This document shows positions 23,035-33,998 of a DNA stretch of 64,000 nt, piece by piece. The stretch comes from Alopecurus myosuroides (lineage: Eukaryota > Streptophyta > Magnoliopsida > Poales > Poaceae). Every line of letters begins with the position of its first letter. Position 1 is the stretch's first letter. The notes beneath the pieces are model-generated. The model saw only the letters and a program-made list of their open reading frames with translations, was not told the DNA's origin and made no database searches. Location: the NCBI GenBank assembly GCA_028641055.1, contig CM054060.1, positions 207,972,445-208,036,444 of the forward strand. The letters run 5' to 3'. Both the position numbers and the translations under genes were made by a program.

Positions 23035-25211
23035 CCTCACTCAAAAATAATATCCCAAACTCCCTCTAAAAATCATGGAATAGCCCACTGATGTTTTACC
23101 AAAATGGATGGCATTTCCAAATGGTAACTCACCTTGATGCAAACCAAAATTCTACTGGTAGGTATTTGAAAGGGCTTTCCAAAACAGTTGAGTTTGCTCA
23201 AAAATGTTTTGTATTTTTGAAGTTCTGATCATTTCAATTTTTAGGGTACTATCTGGCATATGATTTATAGAAAAATCATAAAAACTCAAAACAAGTTTCT
23301 GCCAGTCGGATAAGGTTGTAATTTTGTATGTCTAGTAGCACAAAAATTAGCAAGGTAAAATAAATTTATATGCTACCTTTTCTAAGCCTAAAGCTAGACC
23401 CTAGTTAATCTGCCAGAAAAAAAGTATTTTTGTTTTTAACCGAAACTTGCCCAAACGGGCCAAATCCGCAGCGCAAGGCCCAGCTAGCACGCAGCACAGC
23501 CCGCCTGCGCGCGCGCGCGCGCGAAGCGATGCGTTCAAAGGGGGCCGTCGATTCGCAGATCGACGGTCCCTGTGCCTTCTTCCTCCCCGCGTCTCTCTTC
23601 TCTCTCTCTTTCTCAAAACCCGGACGAACACCTAGCGATTCTTCGCGGTAGCTCACCTAGGGCTCGAGTCACGTAGAGGGGTGGTGCAGGTGTGGGAGAG
23701 GGTGGCCTGGGCGACTCCTTGGCGCGGGCACGGGTGGCGAGGAGGCAGGGACACGGCGGCGGCTCGACGGCGTCCCGCGGCGGCTCCGAGGACGACGGCG
23801 ACGAACCTGCAAACGAGCGGAGGCCAGAGGGTGTCAGGGAGACGGCTAGGGTTACGGGGAGTGCGCGCATGCGAAAAGGACGAGCTCACACGCACGGGAT
23901 CAGTGGAATCGACGAGGTGGATCTCACGGTGGCCGGCGAGGGAGAACTGCCCGTGCTCCTCGCACACGGCGAGGCACGGCTTGGCGTCTCGGGGGTGGGG
24001 TAGTGGAGTGTTAGGGTGTGTCCAGGCGAGAGGGCTTGGTCCCGATTGCTTTGTAGCCACGAGGCCAAGGTGGAGGGCTCGGGTGGCAATGGCATGGGCA
24101 TGCCCTTGCCCCTTGGGGGTTCTCCACGGTTGGCAAGGCCTCCAATTGGTTCCTAGGGGTCAAGCCAGTACAATTTGATGAGCTAGGCCACAGCAAGGGC
24201 CAAGGGATGGGTAAAAGAAAAGGAATAGCACTATTTCAACCACTATTGTGACATCACACACTAGTCAAATGCCACCTCATTTTTCTCCCTTCCTAGCCAG
24301 CCAAAAGGGGATCCAATGCCACCTTCTAGAAGGTTACTAACATGGTTTTCGAATTGGCAAGGTGGCCTGGCTTGGATCAGTGCACAAAAGATAAAATCAT
24401 CAAGTCCAAAAGTGTATTCACTGTTCTGTCAGAAAAATTCAGTTAGGCAGTGTTTCTGAATTTTTCTAAGTGCTGGAAAAGCAGACAGAGATAGCAAAAG
24501 TTGGGCTTGTTTTCACCAAGCAAACCAGCTCTAAAATGAGTGATTTAAAATGCTCAACAAAGAACAACTATCCAAGTTTCAGATCCAACCATTTGATTTG
24601 AAAAATGATGGGTTTATGGCTCTGAAAATAAATGGCAAAGTAGGTACATTCTCTGTTTTTAAAATGCTCAAATTTCTGTCTTAACAAGATGGCTCAAAAA
24701 CCATCTTGGCATTGTGTGTTAATTTTCTTTGTAGGTTTTTCCAAGAGTGTAGTTTTGTTGTACTCATATCAGAGAGTAGTTTTGATCAAAGAAAATCCCT
24801 AATTGGATAATCCTTGTGATGGAAAACAAGGGTTGAAAACAGCTACTTGGCTGTTTTTCAGGGCAAAAATTATATTGGAAAATCTAATGGAATCTTTTCC
24901 AAATAATTTTATCTCAAGTTCAAGTTGATTCCAAACCAACAATAACACCTTTTTAAGCTTAAACAAAGTGTTACTTCAAGTCTTGAAAAATAATCTCTTA
25001 AGAACCTTAGTGGAAAACATAGGAAAACAAATATAAAGCAATGTGTTTCTTAGGAGAAAAACTCCTCAAGTGAGTGTAAAGAAACACACCATTAATATTG
25101 CATAGATAAACATCACTACACAAACATGTTGTCCACTTAATTCCATTACAAAAATCTTAAGAGGCTTGCTAAAATACTATTATACAAGTGCTTAAAAACA
25201 GGGATGTGACA
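23035..25211 (-). repeat. Tekay-1 5' LTR, part 2 (U3-side segment)
   Basis: It aligns to 905-3081 with few substitutions and ends at GATGTGACA. It contains the same GC-rich block with a (GC)n run near 23506-23522. Confidence 0.93.
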
Positions 25212-27180
25212 CTCATAGCACTGGAAGACCACGCCGCCCTAAATGCCGACTACAAAAGTTCCACCCTGGCCTGGGCTCGCAAGATCATGCATGCAGCAAA
25301 TGGAAAGCCCGAACTACGTGTGGCGATTTGGACGAGATGCGAATCGAATCAAATTGAGGGGGGCGCCCATACTTGCTTCCCACATGCGGTTAGTGCGCTC
25401 ATCATGGATCAGTAGACAAGACCCTTTTCCTATTAGGGTCGACACTAGCAGGCCTCAAAACCACCCTGGGCCTCCTGCCGGTGCCTTATCATCAAATTTA
25501 TTATTAACAGTAACATTAGCATGATTGATTGATTAAACATCGAGCCCCCAGAACATAAAGGAATAGTAACAGAAAGTAACGGGTAACAGACTCGAGCAAA
25601 ACAACCCTAAGCATGCTAGTAAGACACTGGCTCAACCAAAGGGGTGATAGGAGTGGGGGTGAGGCAATATCAAGGTTAAGGGATTCATGTGATGGGTTCG
25701 TTACAGCAACAACTACTACTAAGGCTAGCAGAAAAGAACAACGGCAAGTATCGGTAATCAATGTTGAAAGGAACATAATGGTTCATGTGAGTGATAACTT
25801 GCCTGCAAACCCAGTAGCCTGGTACTGAGCTAACTCCTTAGAAGGGGGTGTCGTAAGTATCGTCGGTCTCAACGTCGTCGTTTATCCGAGAAGAAGCAAA
25901 CAAACAATGCAGAAAGATAAACAATCAATATCATGGCATAGTGCACAAACATGGGATGATGCATGACCATTTAATTGATGCATCAAAATAACTAGTTGAC
26001 AAGATAACAACATGATTAAATGGACCCACATGCAATTGGATTGCATATGAAAAGCCCATGATTTATGGTTGAATTAATTGTTTTACGACTAATCATCATA
26101 TGAAAGTTGATTAGCATGATGCATGGATGAGGAAAGCAGCAAAATAACAACAATAGGATCAATTGGAAATAAGGTTTAGCAAGTTTGGAAATTCATTTGT
26201 TAAGTTTGGGAATTTTGGGTTACTTAAAGGTGTCACACAAGCATTTTTGTTTTCACCAATTTTAATTGTTCAAAATGGATAACAAAGTTTATATTTGGAA
26301 ATAACACAAGATTTTGGTTGGAATACATGTTTCACTTGTTGGAAAAGGATTTCAAATAAAGTATTTATGAATTAAACAAGTTTAAGCAAGAATTAAATGA
26401 ATTTAATTCAAACATGAACTTATTTGAATTTTTATTTGTTCAAAGCATTAAACCAAATTCATATTTGAAAAGTTTATACTTTTAGGGTAGGAAAACATAT
26501 TTTATATGTCCCAAAAGAATTTGTTTTGATCAAGTTATGAAATTACCAATTTTAAATGAATTAAACAAGGTTTAAATTATTTAACCAATTTTAGTTATTC
26601 AAAACAGAAAACAAAGTTTATATTTGGAAAGAGAGTTTAATTTTGCATGGAAAACATATTTCATTTGTTGAAATTGGATTTAAAATGAGCAAGTTATTAT
26701 TTTGGCAATTTTAAATGCAATAAATAAGAAATAGTTGTTTTCAGCAATTTAAATTATTCAAAACAGCAAAAAAAAAATTAAATTTGGAAAGTACATGAAA
26801 AGTTGATTGGAAAACATATTTAGTTTGTGGAATTTGGAATTTTTATGAACAAGTTATGAATTTTGCAAGTTTAAGTGAATTTGACAAGTTTTCAAATATT
26901 GCACCAATTTAAAATATTCAAAACAGTAAACAAATTTTATATTTGGATAGAACATTTAATTTGGTATTGAAAACATATCAAAAATGTTGTATTTGGAGTT
27001 AAAATGATTTTATTATGCAATTTACAAAATTGAGGTGCAATCTGCCATTTTTATGAATCTAGGGACTTGGAAAATAAATTACAGGGGGCTAGAATTAATA
27101 GCAGGGACTTGTTGGTGATTTGCAGTTTGTGTAGTGCTTAAAAAAACAAAGGAATAAAAGGGTTTTATTCCGCGGGGGTG

Positions 27181-27235
27181 GGATTCGAACCCACCCCCTC
27201 CTGGGTGCGCGCAGCGGACGGAACCACTGCGGTGG
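27181..27235 (-). other. tRNA-like module, BL-2 LTR
   Basis: On the minus strand, ACCGCAGTGGTTC (A-box-like) is followed about 30 nt after its end by the B box GGTTCGAATCC with a strong T-arm-like stem. It lies about 570 nt downstream of the TATA-like site. Confidence 0.6.
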
Positions 27236-27802
27236 TGTGCAAGCTTGTTGACAGGAGAGGTCGCGGGGGAGGTTAACCTTCAGACTCGCGCAGAAAATTA
27301 ACTGAACTTCAAAGTTCAGTCGCTGCGCTCGGCGGAGGGAAAGAACAAGGCCGCCGGCGGCGACTGCTGCGGCCGTGCGCCCGTGCGCGGCTGCGAGCGG
27401 GGTGCTGCGACGTGGGCCGCGAGAGGGAGGAGTGGAGGGGAGCAAGGGGAAGAGGGGGGAGTCGACGCTCACCTCGGGCGAACAGCGAGCGGGGCGGACA
27501 GGGATGCGACCGGTGGCGACATGGTGAGGATGGCGGCGGCGATTCGGGCTCTCCCGGTGCCCACCGAGTAGACGAGGAGGAAGAAGGATCCACGGCGTCT
27601 CCATTCCCGCCGTGGGGAGCTCCCGGGACAGCCTCCTGCGACCACCAAGCCCCCCACAAAAACCGGCCATGGAAGCTACCAAGGTTCAGAGAGTTGTGGT
27701 TACAGAGAGGAGGAAAGATGGGAGAGATTGGAGGCGGGGGAGAGGGAGATGGGAGAGAATTAGGGTTAGGGCAGGGGGCTAGGGCATCGAGCTCGAGCTA
27801 GG

Positions 27803-27811
27803 GGTTATAAG
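27803..27811 (-). promoter_or_regulatory. TATA-like box of BL-2 LTR
   Basis: The minus strand reads CTTATAACC, followed by CT-rich and GC-rich leader sequence. Confidence 0.5.
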
Positions 27812-28801
27812 GGAGGGGGAGGATCCGCTCAGCCGTTCCTCCTCTGAACCAGGCGACGTGGATGAAGGGGATGGGCGCCGTACGAGGAAGAAGAAGACAG
27901 GGGAAGGGTACGGGCCTGAGGGAATAGGTTGGGCTGGGCTAGGAGAAAAATTGGGCATGCTGCTCTCTCTTGTGCTGTTTTTTATTATTTCTTTTGTTCT
28001 ACTGTTTTTTTTTGTAGCAAAGAGCAAATGGAAGAATTAGATAGTTTTCGGAGTTGATAAAATCTTGGAAAAATTCATGGGAGTGGGTTAGGTCAACTAC
28101 AACCAACTACCAAGTTTGGACTTCAAAATTATTTAAGTTTTTGTGCTGTTTGGAAAATAAACCAAATTTAGAGGTATTTTGAATAGTTAAAATGATTATT
28201 AAAACCAACACTTTAATAGATTGATCCCAATGTTTTAATTGGAAACAAAGAGTAGATTGTTTTGGTGAGTTTTATAATTTCAAAAGAGGTGCTGCTTAGT
28301 GATTTGGTTTGAATTTGAAAGCAATTTGGGAAGTAATTGATTGATATTGAAAACAAGGATCTTAATAGGGTGAACCCTATTTTAAATTTGATTAAAGTAG
28401 TTGATTTGATTAGATGATGTTCACAAGTTCAAAGTTGTTCTGTTTGATGCATTTGATTTGAAATTGAAGGTGATTTGGGATTTAATTGATTGAATAAAAC
28501 CAACAATTTAATAGATGAACATTATGGAAGAAAAAGAAAACAATTTGGTTGTTTTTATTTGAAATAACATTTTGGAAATTGTAACATCACAAGGATGAAA
28601 CAAAGGGTTTGAAATTTGAGTTGAAATTCAAATAGAAAACAAAGGAAAACAAAGGAAAACAGTTGGAAAACAAATGAAAACAGAGGAAAACAAATGGAAA
28701 CCAAACAAAACAAATGCAATCAACATGATGCCATGATGCAAAACATAAAATAACAGAGAGCAAACATTCTAAAGGCTATTTTTCAGACTTGGGATGTTAC
28801 A

Positions 28802-31800
28802 TTGAACTTGAGGAACTGCAATGCGTCCTTCAAAGAACACAGTTCCTTTATCATCAACTGAGAAAGACTTGAATTTCTCCTTGCCTTCCTTGATGTGCTC
28901 AACCATCTTCTTGATTTCAGTATCACGAAGTTGTTCAGAACGAATATTGTCCTCGAGAGTTGGACTGGCTGTCAAGCTAGCAAGGTAGCCTTGAGGAACA
29001 AGACCAAGGTTCAGCTTCTGGAATTCTTCATGAAGTGGAGGTTGGCTTTCCATGATCATGAGATTATTGCAATAGGACTTGCGACTGAGAGCATAGGCCA
29101 TAACATTAGCCTTGCCTGGAGTGTAAGAAATGGTGAGATCAAAGTCTTTAATCTTCTCAATCCATCTCCTTTGCCTGAGGTTCAGATCTGGCTGAGTGAA
29201 GATGTATTTCAGACTCTTATGATCGGAAAAGATTTCAGTTTTGTTACCCAACAAGTATTGCCTCCATTTCTTGAGGGCAAACACAACTGCTGCAAGTTCT
29301 AGGTCATGTGTGGGATAGTTTTGCTCATGTGGGTTCAACTGACGTGAAGCATAAGCCACAACTTGGCGTTCTTGCATAAGAACTGCACCTAGACCTTGGA
29401 GAGATGCATCGCAGAATATCTGGAAAGGTTTGGTAGTATCTGGGCCAACCAGAACTGGGGTGCAAGTGAGTTTATTCTTCAGGAGATTGAAACTCTCATC
29501 ACACTGTGGAGTCCAAACGAACTTCTTGTCCTTCTTTGTGAGATCAGTGAGAGGTTTGGCAATCTTGGAAAAGTTTTGGACGAAACGACGGCAATAGCTA
29601 GCCAAGCCAAGAAAGCTTCTAACTTGTTTTACCGTCTTAGGAGGTTTCCAATCAACAATTGCCTTAACCTTTTCCGGGTCAATGGCTATGCCTTTGGCAG
29701 AGATGACATGACCAAGGTAAGCAACTTCTGGAATCCAGAACTCACATTTGGAGAACTTGGCATACAGACGATGCTCGCGAAGTTTCATGAGAGTGAGACG
29801 AAGGTGTTCTCCATGCTCTTCCTCGGATTTTGAGTAGACTAGAATATCATCGAGATATACCACAACGAACTTGTCGAGGTATTCATGGAATACAGAATTC
29901 ATGAGTCTTGAGAAAGTCGCCGGTGCATTGGTGAGACCAAAGGACATGACGGTGTATTCATATAGACCGTAACGAGTGGTGAAAGCTGTTTTTGGAATAT
30001 CTTCCTTTCTGATCTTTATCTGATGGTAACCCATCCTCAAGTCCAACTTTGAGAATATTGAGGCTCCAGCAAGTTGATCAAAAAGATCATCGATACGAGG
30101 AATTGGATACTTGTTCTTGATTGTTTTCTCGTTGAGAGGACGATAGTCAACCACGAGTCTTTTTGTTTGATCCTTCTTGGCAACAAACAGAGTTGGGCAA
30201 CCCCAAGCGGAGGAACTAGGCTGAATGTAACCTTTCTCCATGTACATATCGATTTGCTCCTTCAACAATTTCAGTTCAGGAGGAGCTATCTTGTATGGAT
30301 GCTTAGAGATTGGAGCAGTACCTGGTTCAAGCTCGATCACGAACTCAACTGCTCTGTCCGGAGGCATCCCTGGCAACTCTTCTGGAAAGACGTCAGGGAA
30401 TTCACAAACCACCGGAACATTTTCAAGCAGAGGTAGAGGTTTAGCATCCAAGGTGTACAGCTGAACAGAACTTGATTCACTTGGAGAATAGACTATCTGG
30501 CCGGAAGGGTGGAACAGAGTTATTGACTTCTTAGCACAATCAATGGTAGCTTTATTGGCCTTCAACCAATCCATGCCAAGGATGACATCAATGTCAGAAT
30601 TGCCAAGCAGAATGAGGGAAGCAAGGAATATGTGACCTCCAATCAAGATCTGATTCTCGTGACTGATCTTGGAAGTTTGCATAGTTGCTCCAGGGGAGTT
30701 TACTACTAGCGGGGAACCCAAACCAACAAAAGGTAGTTTAACTGCTGTTGCAAAGATCTTTGACACGAACGAATGCGATGCTCCGGTATCAAACAACACT
30801 TTAGCTGGGTTAGAGTTTACGGGGAATGTACCGAGAACGACGTCAGCAGCTTCCTCAGCTTTGTCGGCCTTGATATGATTCACCCTCGCGGTCCTCCCGA
30901 CAGGCCTGTTGTTGGAGTTGAAGGCTTTAGCCGGGGGAGCACGAACCATTGCCTGGTTGGTGTTGGGGCGAGGAGGTGGTGGAGGTAGCTGCCTCTGAGT
31001 GCACTTATCAGCATAGTGTCCAGTCTCCTTGCACTTGAAGCAAGTGACGACACGAGGAGGACCTGGCCTTGGCTGCCCCATTGGAAACCTCTGACCCTGC
31101 ATCTGAGATGGGTTGGGTGGGCGGGGACCAAAGCCTGGAGAAGCTTGGGCATTTGGAGCCCTAGTGACAGCACTGTTTGGCACCCAGATACGGCGCTTCT
31201 GCGGAGGGGTGGTCATGTTGGAGGAGGAACCACCCTCACGCGAGTGCTTGCGCGACTCCTCGAACGCCTTGCGCCCATTCTCCTCATTGAGCGCGGTGTT
31301 CACGAGCTCCACGAAGTCCTTGCACTTGATGTTGGTGAGAGCGTACTTCAGTTCCGGGTTAAAACCTCGGCGGAACCTTGCCATCTTCTTGGCTTAAGTG
31401 GACACCTCGTCACCAGCGTATCGAGCGAGACGATTGAACTCGTTCTGGTAGCCGAGGACGTCCAGCTTGCCTTGTTTGAGAGAGCAGAATTCCTCACGCA
31501 TCCTTTCCATGAGACCATCTGGGATGTGGTGCTTCAGGAAGGCATCCTTGAAACATCCCCAGGTGATAGGATAGCCAGCTCTCATGGTCTGGTAGTTCTC
31601 CCACCAGGTAGCTGCCTGAACCTTCAGTAGGTAGGTGGCATACTTGACCTTATCTTCCTCAGCAACATGAGCAATCTCCAGAGCCCTGTTCATCTCCCTG
31701 ATCCAGTCATCTGCATCCAGAGGCTCACGTGTTGCCACGAAAGCTCTCGGCCCCATGCTTAGAAACTCCTTGATGCTGACTCGCGGAGCATTCTGGTTGT

Positions 31801-31909
31801 TGTGCTGGTTAGCCTGGATCTGGGCCATCTGAGCCACGACCTGAGTCATCTGAGTCAACAGCTCCGTGAGCGGCGGTGGCTCAGGCGGGGAGTTCCTGGT
31901 TGGAGGCAT
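28802..31909 (-). pseudogene. BL-1 Gag-Pol, broken (stop in gag, RNase H residue lost, 3' end cut)
   Basis: Gag starts MPPTRNS at 31909 and runs to an in-frame TAA at 31394-31396; the same frame then continues to the BL-2 junction. Recognisable parts are the gag core, a CCHC knuckle ([14 protein letters not shown]) near residue 290, protease LFDTGAS near 372, RT with YLDDILVY near 684, and RNase H with FCDAS. The last RNase H catalytic Asp, expected in the ADALSR motif, is Tyr here (codon at 29093-29095). The frame ends ten codons inside the BL-2 LTR, before the integrase zinc finger. The closest relative in the window is Tekay-1 pol, so a chromovirus of the Tekay/Del type is likely, but the tail that would show a chromodomain is absent. 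It is non-functional as it stands. Confidence 0.92.
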
Positions 31910-32118
31910 CCTGAACAGAAATGGACTTTAGCACAACAACAGAAAAGGATAGACTTGGTAACCGAAAGAGAGATTATTCCGACGCATGAATAGATAACCA
32001 ACAGGTACATCATTACATGTTCAAATACATCAGAATATCCAACACACCAATACAGTGTTCGAAAGACAAGGATAACTAAACATAGCTATGAATGGATACA
32101 TCGGTACTCCCATGCTCA
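31910..32118 (-). other. BL-1 spacer between extra ORF and gag
   Basis: A 209-nt gap without coding signal, equivalent to 7664-8037 in Tekay-1. Confidence 0.5.
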
Positions 32119-32934
32119 TCACGCAGGACGGCGGTGAGTAGTACGACGAGAGATACGGTGAGGAGGAATCCCCCGGAAGTAGGTATGACGACGATCCACG
32201 TAGAGCGGGACTGCTCTGAGAGGGACTCTCGGTGTGGTGAAGTAGAAGGCGTCGTCTCCCTGTGCTCCAAAGCGGGGAATCCCAGTGTAACCTGGACCAA
32301 GGTCGAGAAGTGGACCTCTAATCGGCTCGTAACCTCCAGCATCTGGCAGCGGTAACCCAGTTGTCTGAACGCAACGTGCAAAGCGCTCGTCTCCAACAAA
32401 ATCCGTGGTGTACGTCGCCAGACGAGTGACAGCAAGGTGGAGCTGCTCCCTGACTGAAGCCAACTCCTGAGACAGTGTGGAAGCAACGGCGTCACTGTGC
32501 CTCACAAACTGAGCAGTGGTGTGCAGCCTGGAGCTATCAGACTCGTAGGTATCCAGGTTGCCGTGGAGAGTGAAGTGAGCTCCCGCTGAAGTGATGTAAC
32601 CACGGGGGATGTGGCGATAGATAGAATCGTCAAACCCCCAGTAGTCAGCACGGAGGACGGTGAGACTCACGTAAGCTGCCTGCTGCACAGCCATATCCAC
32701 TGTGGAACCTACTGCCTCGTAGCGGTGGACAACGCTCCTTCCATCATCTGACAGAATGTAGACGATAGCCCGGTAGTAGGTCTGGTCAAACTCTCGCTGC
32801 TGCTCGTAAACCTGGTACTCTGGTGCCCAATGGAACCCCAGATAAGTCACCATGTCTCTCAGCATCTCCGAATAACCGGCGGTGCTCTCACAGCGAGTCA
32901 TCCGAACCACCTGCGGGTAGAACCTGAGATCCAT
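32119..32934 (-). CDS. BL-1 extra ORF upstream of gag (271 aa, dsRBD-like N-terminus)
   Basis: I start it at MDLRFYP (32934), which matches the start of the Tekay-1 extra ORF; an upstream ATG at 33051 lies in leader sequence shared with the deleted elements. Residues 20-97 show a helix-strand-strand-strand-helix pattern: YSEMLRDMVTYLG, then YYRAIVYILSDD, then VVHRYEAVGST, then DMAVQQAAYVSLTVL. The last segment resembles the C-terminal helix of dsRNA-binding domains, though the usual Lys residues are missing. A short coiled-coil-like stretch lies at about 140-170, and the C-terminus is Arg-rich. The frame is intact although gag next to it is broken. RNA binding is inference. Confidence 0.7.
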   Translation of the reverse strand: MDLRFYPQVVRMTRCESTAGYSEMLRDMVTYLGFHWAPEYQVYEQQREFDQTYYRAIVYILSDDGRSVVHRYEAVGSTVDMAVQQAAYVSLTVLRADYWGFDDSIYRHIPRGYITSAGAHFTLHGNLDTYESDSSRLHTTAQFVRHSDAVASTLSQELASVREQLHLAVTRLATYTTDFVGDERFARCVQTTGLPLPDAGGYEPIRGPLLDLGPGYTGIPRFGAQGDDAFYFTTPRVPLRAVPLYVDRRHTYFRGIPPHRISRRTTHRRPA

Positions 32935-33293
32935 CTGCAGATGATTTGGGAGGTTTTGATTAGACTCCGGTAGAAGAAATGAAGTGGAAAACAACAGCAA
33001 GGTTTCAACGGACGAAAGGTTCTTTAGAAGAACAGGATATCGAAGCAACATCGGGAAAACGAGACCAAAAGTCCTGAGGTACTACGGAGAACCCAAAACA
33101 CGTGAAATCCTAACTTGAAAGTTTAGGTGAGAACAGAAAACAACGTTGCACTTCCTTACCAGAAAAGGGTGGGTGGGTGGGGAAAGAAGAAAAATGGCAG
33201 AATTCCTACTCTCACGTTTCATTTTTCCTATATAGCTACAAAATAGTTTCTAGACTCAACTGCGACCAGTAAAAGGGATCCTACAGGCAGACA
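32935..33293 (-). other. BL-1 leader
   Basis: Conserved with the leaders of BL-3 and BL-4. No coding signal. Confidence 0.55.
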
Positions 33294-33306
33294 GGCTCTG
33301 ATACCA
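33294..33306 (-). promoter_or_regulatory. BL-1 primer-binding site (tRNA-iMet type)
   Basis: The minus strand reads TGGTATCAGAGCC two bases after the LTR end. Confidence 0.92.
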
Positions 33307-33785
33307 TTTGTCGCACCCGGACTTCTAGAGGATACTCACCGTACGAACTGAACAGTATTTTGGTTGGATTACGGGGCTTAACGGCTCCCGCGTCCCCTTA
33401 CGGGTAGGCCAGCACTTATGTGCGACAACCAACCGTTACTGTTCACCGTCGATGTAAACTATCCCGTAGAAATCAGGATACTACCATTGACGTACTTCAT
33501 ATCATACACACAGGGTACGTCAACGGCTTTGAACAAAAGGATAACACAACATGCCTCTACGACACAAAAGAGCGAAATAAGTTGCAACAGGCCCTCACTA
33601 GGGTAGAGAATAGCAAATACAATCATCCAGAGGACACATGTCCCAACATAGCATCATTACAACTCAGCGGAAGCATTCAAAGGGGGTCTGAGTACAGACA
33701 AATCCAAATAGGCTTAAGAAGCCGGGAAAATAAAGAAGACGAAGCCCATCCACGTAGGTCCTGGATCCAGCCCTGGTCCAGCTAT

Positions 33786-33998
33786 CTACTCGTCTGCAGT
33801 CTCGTCAAACTCCACGAAGTAGCCATCCTGGTGGTCATCGTAGCCGTAGTCGTAGTCTGCGTAAACCACAGCCCCAAAGGGGTCAGTACAACAACGTACT
33901 GGCAAGCAAGACTCACAATTCACCAAAGTGTAACCCGTCAACACCAAGCACAGATGACTTGGGATCAACGGAAGAAAGGGGTGTAAAAGATGCTGCAA
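33786..33998 (-). CDS. Small LTR ORF ending in an acidic Tyr-rich tail (70 aa), BL-1
   Basis: Homologous to 12731-12955. The tail VYADYDYGYDDHQDGYFVEF differs from BL-3 by substitutions and in-frame length change, and both end DETADE before the stop. This is the best evidence that the frame was once selected. No known domain. Confidence 0.4.
   Translation of the reverse strand: MQHLLHPFLPLIPSHLCLVLTGYTLVNCESCLPVRCCTDPFGAVVYADYDYGYDDHQDGYFVEFDETADE
33884..33901. other. LTR palindrome, BL-1
   Basis: CAGTAC and GTACTG arms with a 6-nt loop, at the same place as in the other LTRs. The loop sequence differs but the arms are kept. Confidence 0.65.

Larger units (their letters stand above)
1..25211 (-). 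mobile_element. Tekay-1: chromovirus LTR retrotransposon, interrupted by BL-3
   Basis: This is a minus-strand Ty3/Gypsy element. The 3' LTR (1-3081) is cut by the window edge, the internal domain is 3082-9235, and the 5' LTR is split into 9236-12257 and 23035-25211 by BL-3. The full LTR is about 5.2 kb, running on the minus strand from TGTCACATCCC to CCTCTACA. The parts in element order are LTR, tRNA-iMet-type primer site, an extra ORF, gag-pol, purine tract and LTR. The two LTR copies differ by roughly ten substitutions over 3.08 kb by eye, so the insertion is young. The right flank (CTCAT, 25212-25216) is the expected target duplication inside the BL-2 LTR; its partner lies off the window to the left. 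Lineage rests on the C-terminal chromodomain-like segment of pol. Confidence 0.93.
25212..28801 (-). mobile_element. BL-2: visible part of its 5' LTR
   Basis: A minus-strand LTR whose first base is at 28801. It is closest to BL-4 (both begin TGTAACATCCCAAGTCTG) and clearly different from the BL-1 LTR on the other side of BL-1's pol. It is cut at 25212 by Tekay-1. By alignment with BL-1 about 1.2 kb of the LTR is missing here and should lie beyond the left window edge with the rest of BL-2. It contains a TATA-like site, a tRNA-like module and the ~159-bp array (about 26260-27010). Confidence 0.8.

Noticed and set aside
27095..27682. 195-aa minus-strand ORF in the BL-2 LTR
   Set aside because: It runs through the tRNA-like module and the GC island, is Pro/Arg-rich, and is not conserved as a frame in BL-1, BL-3 or BL-4.
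25212..33308. BL-1 as a complete element whose 3' LTR is 25212-28801
   Set aside because: The two LTRs belong to different subfamilies and there is no purine tract before 28801; insertion of BL-2 explains the junction better.
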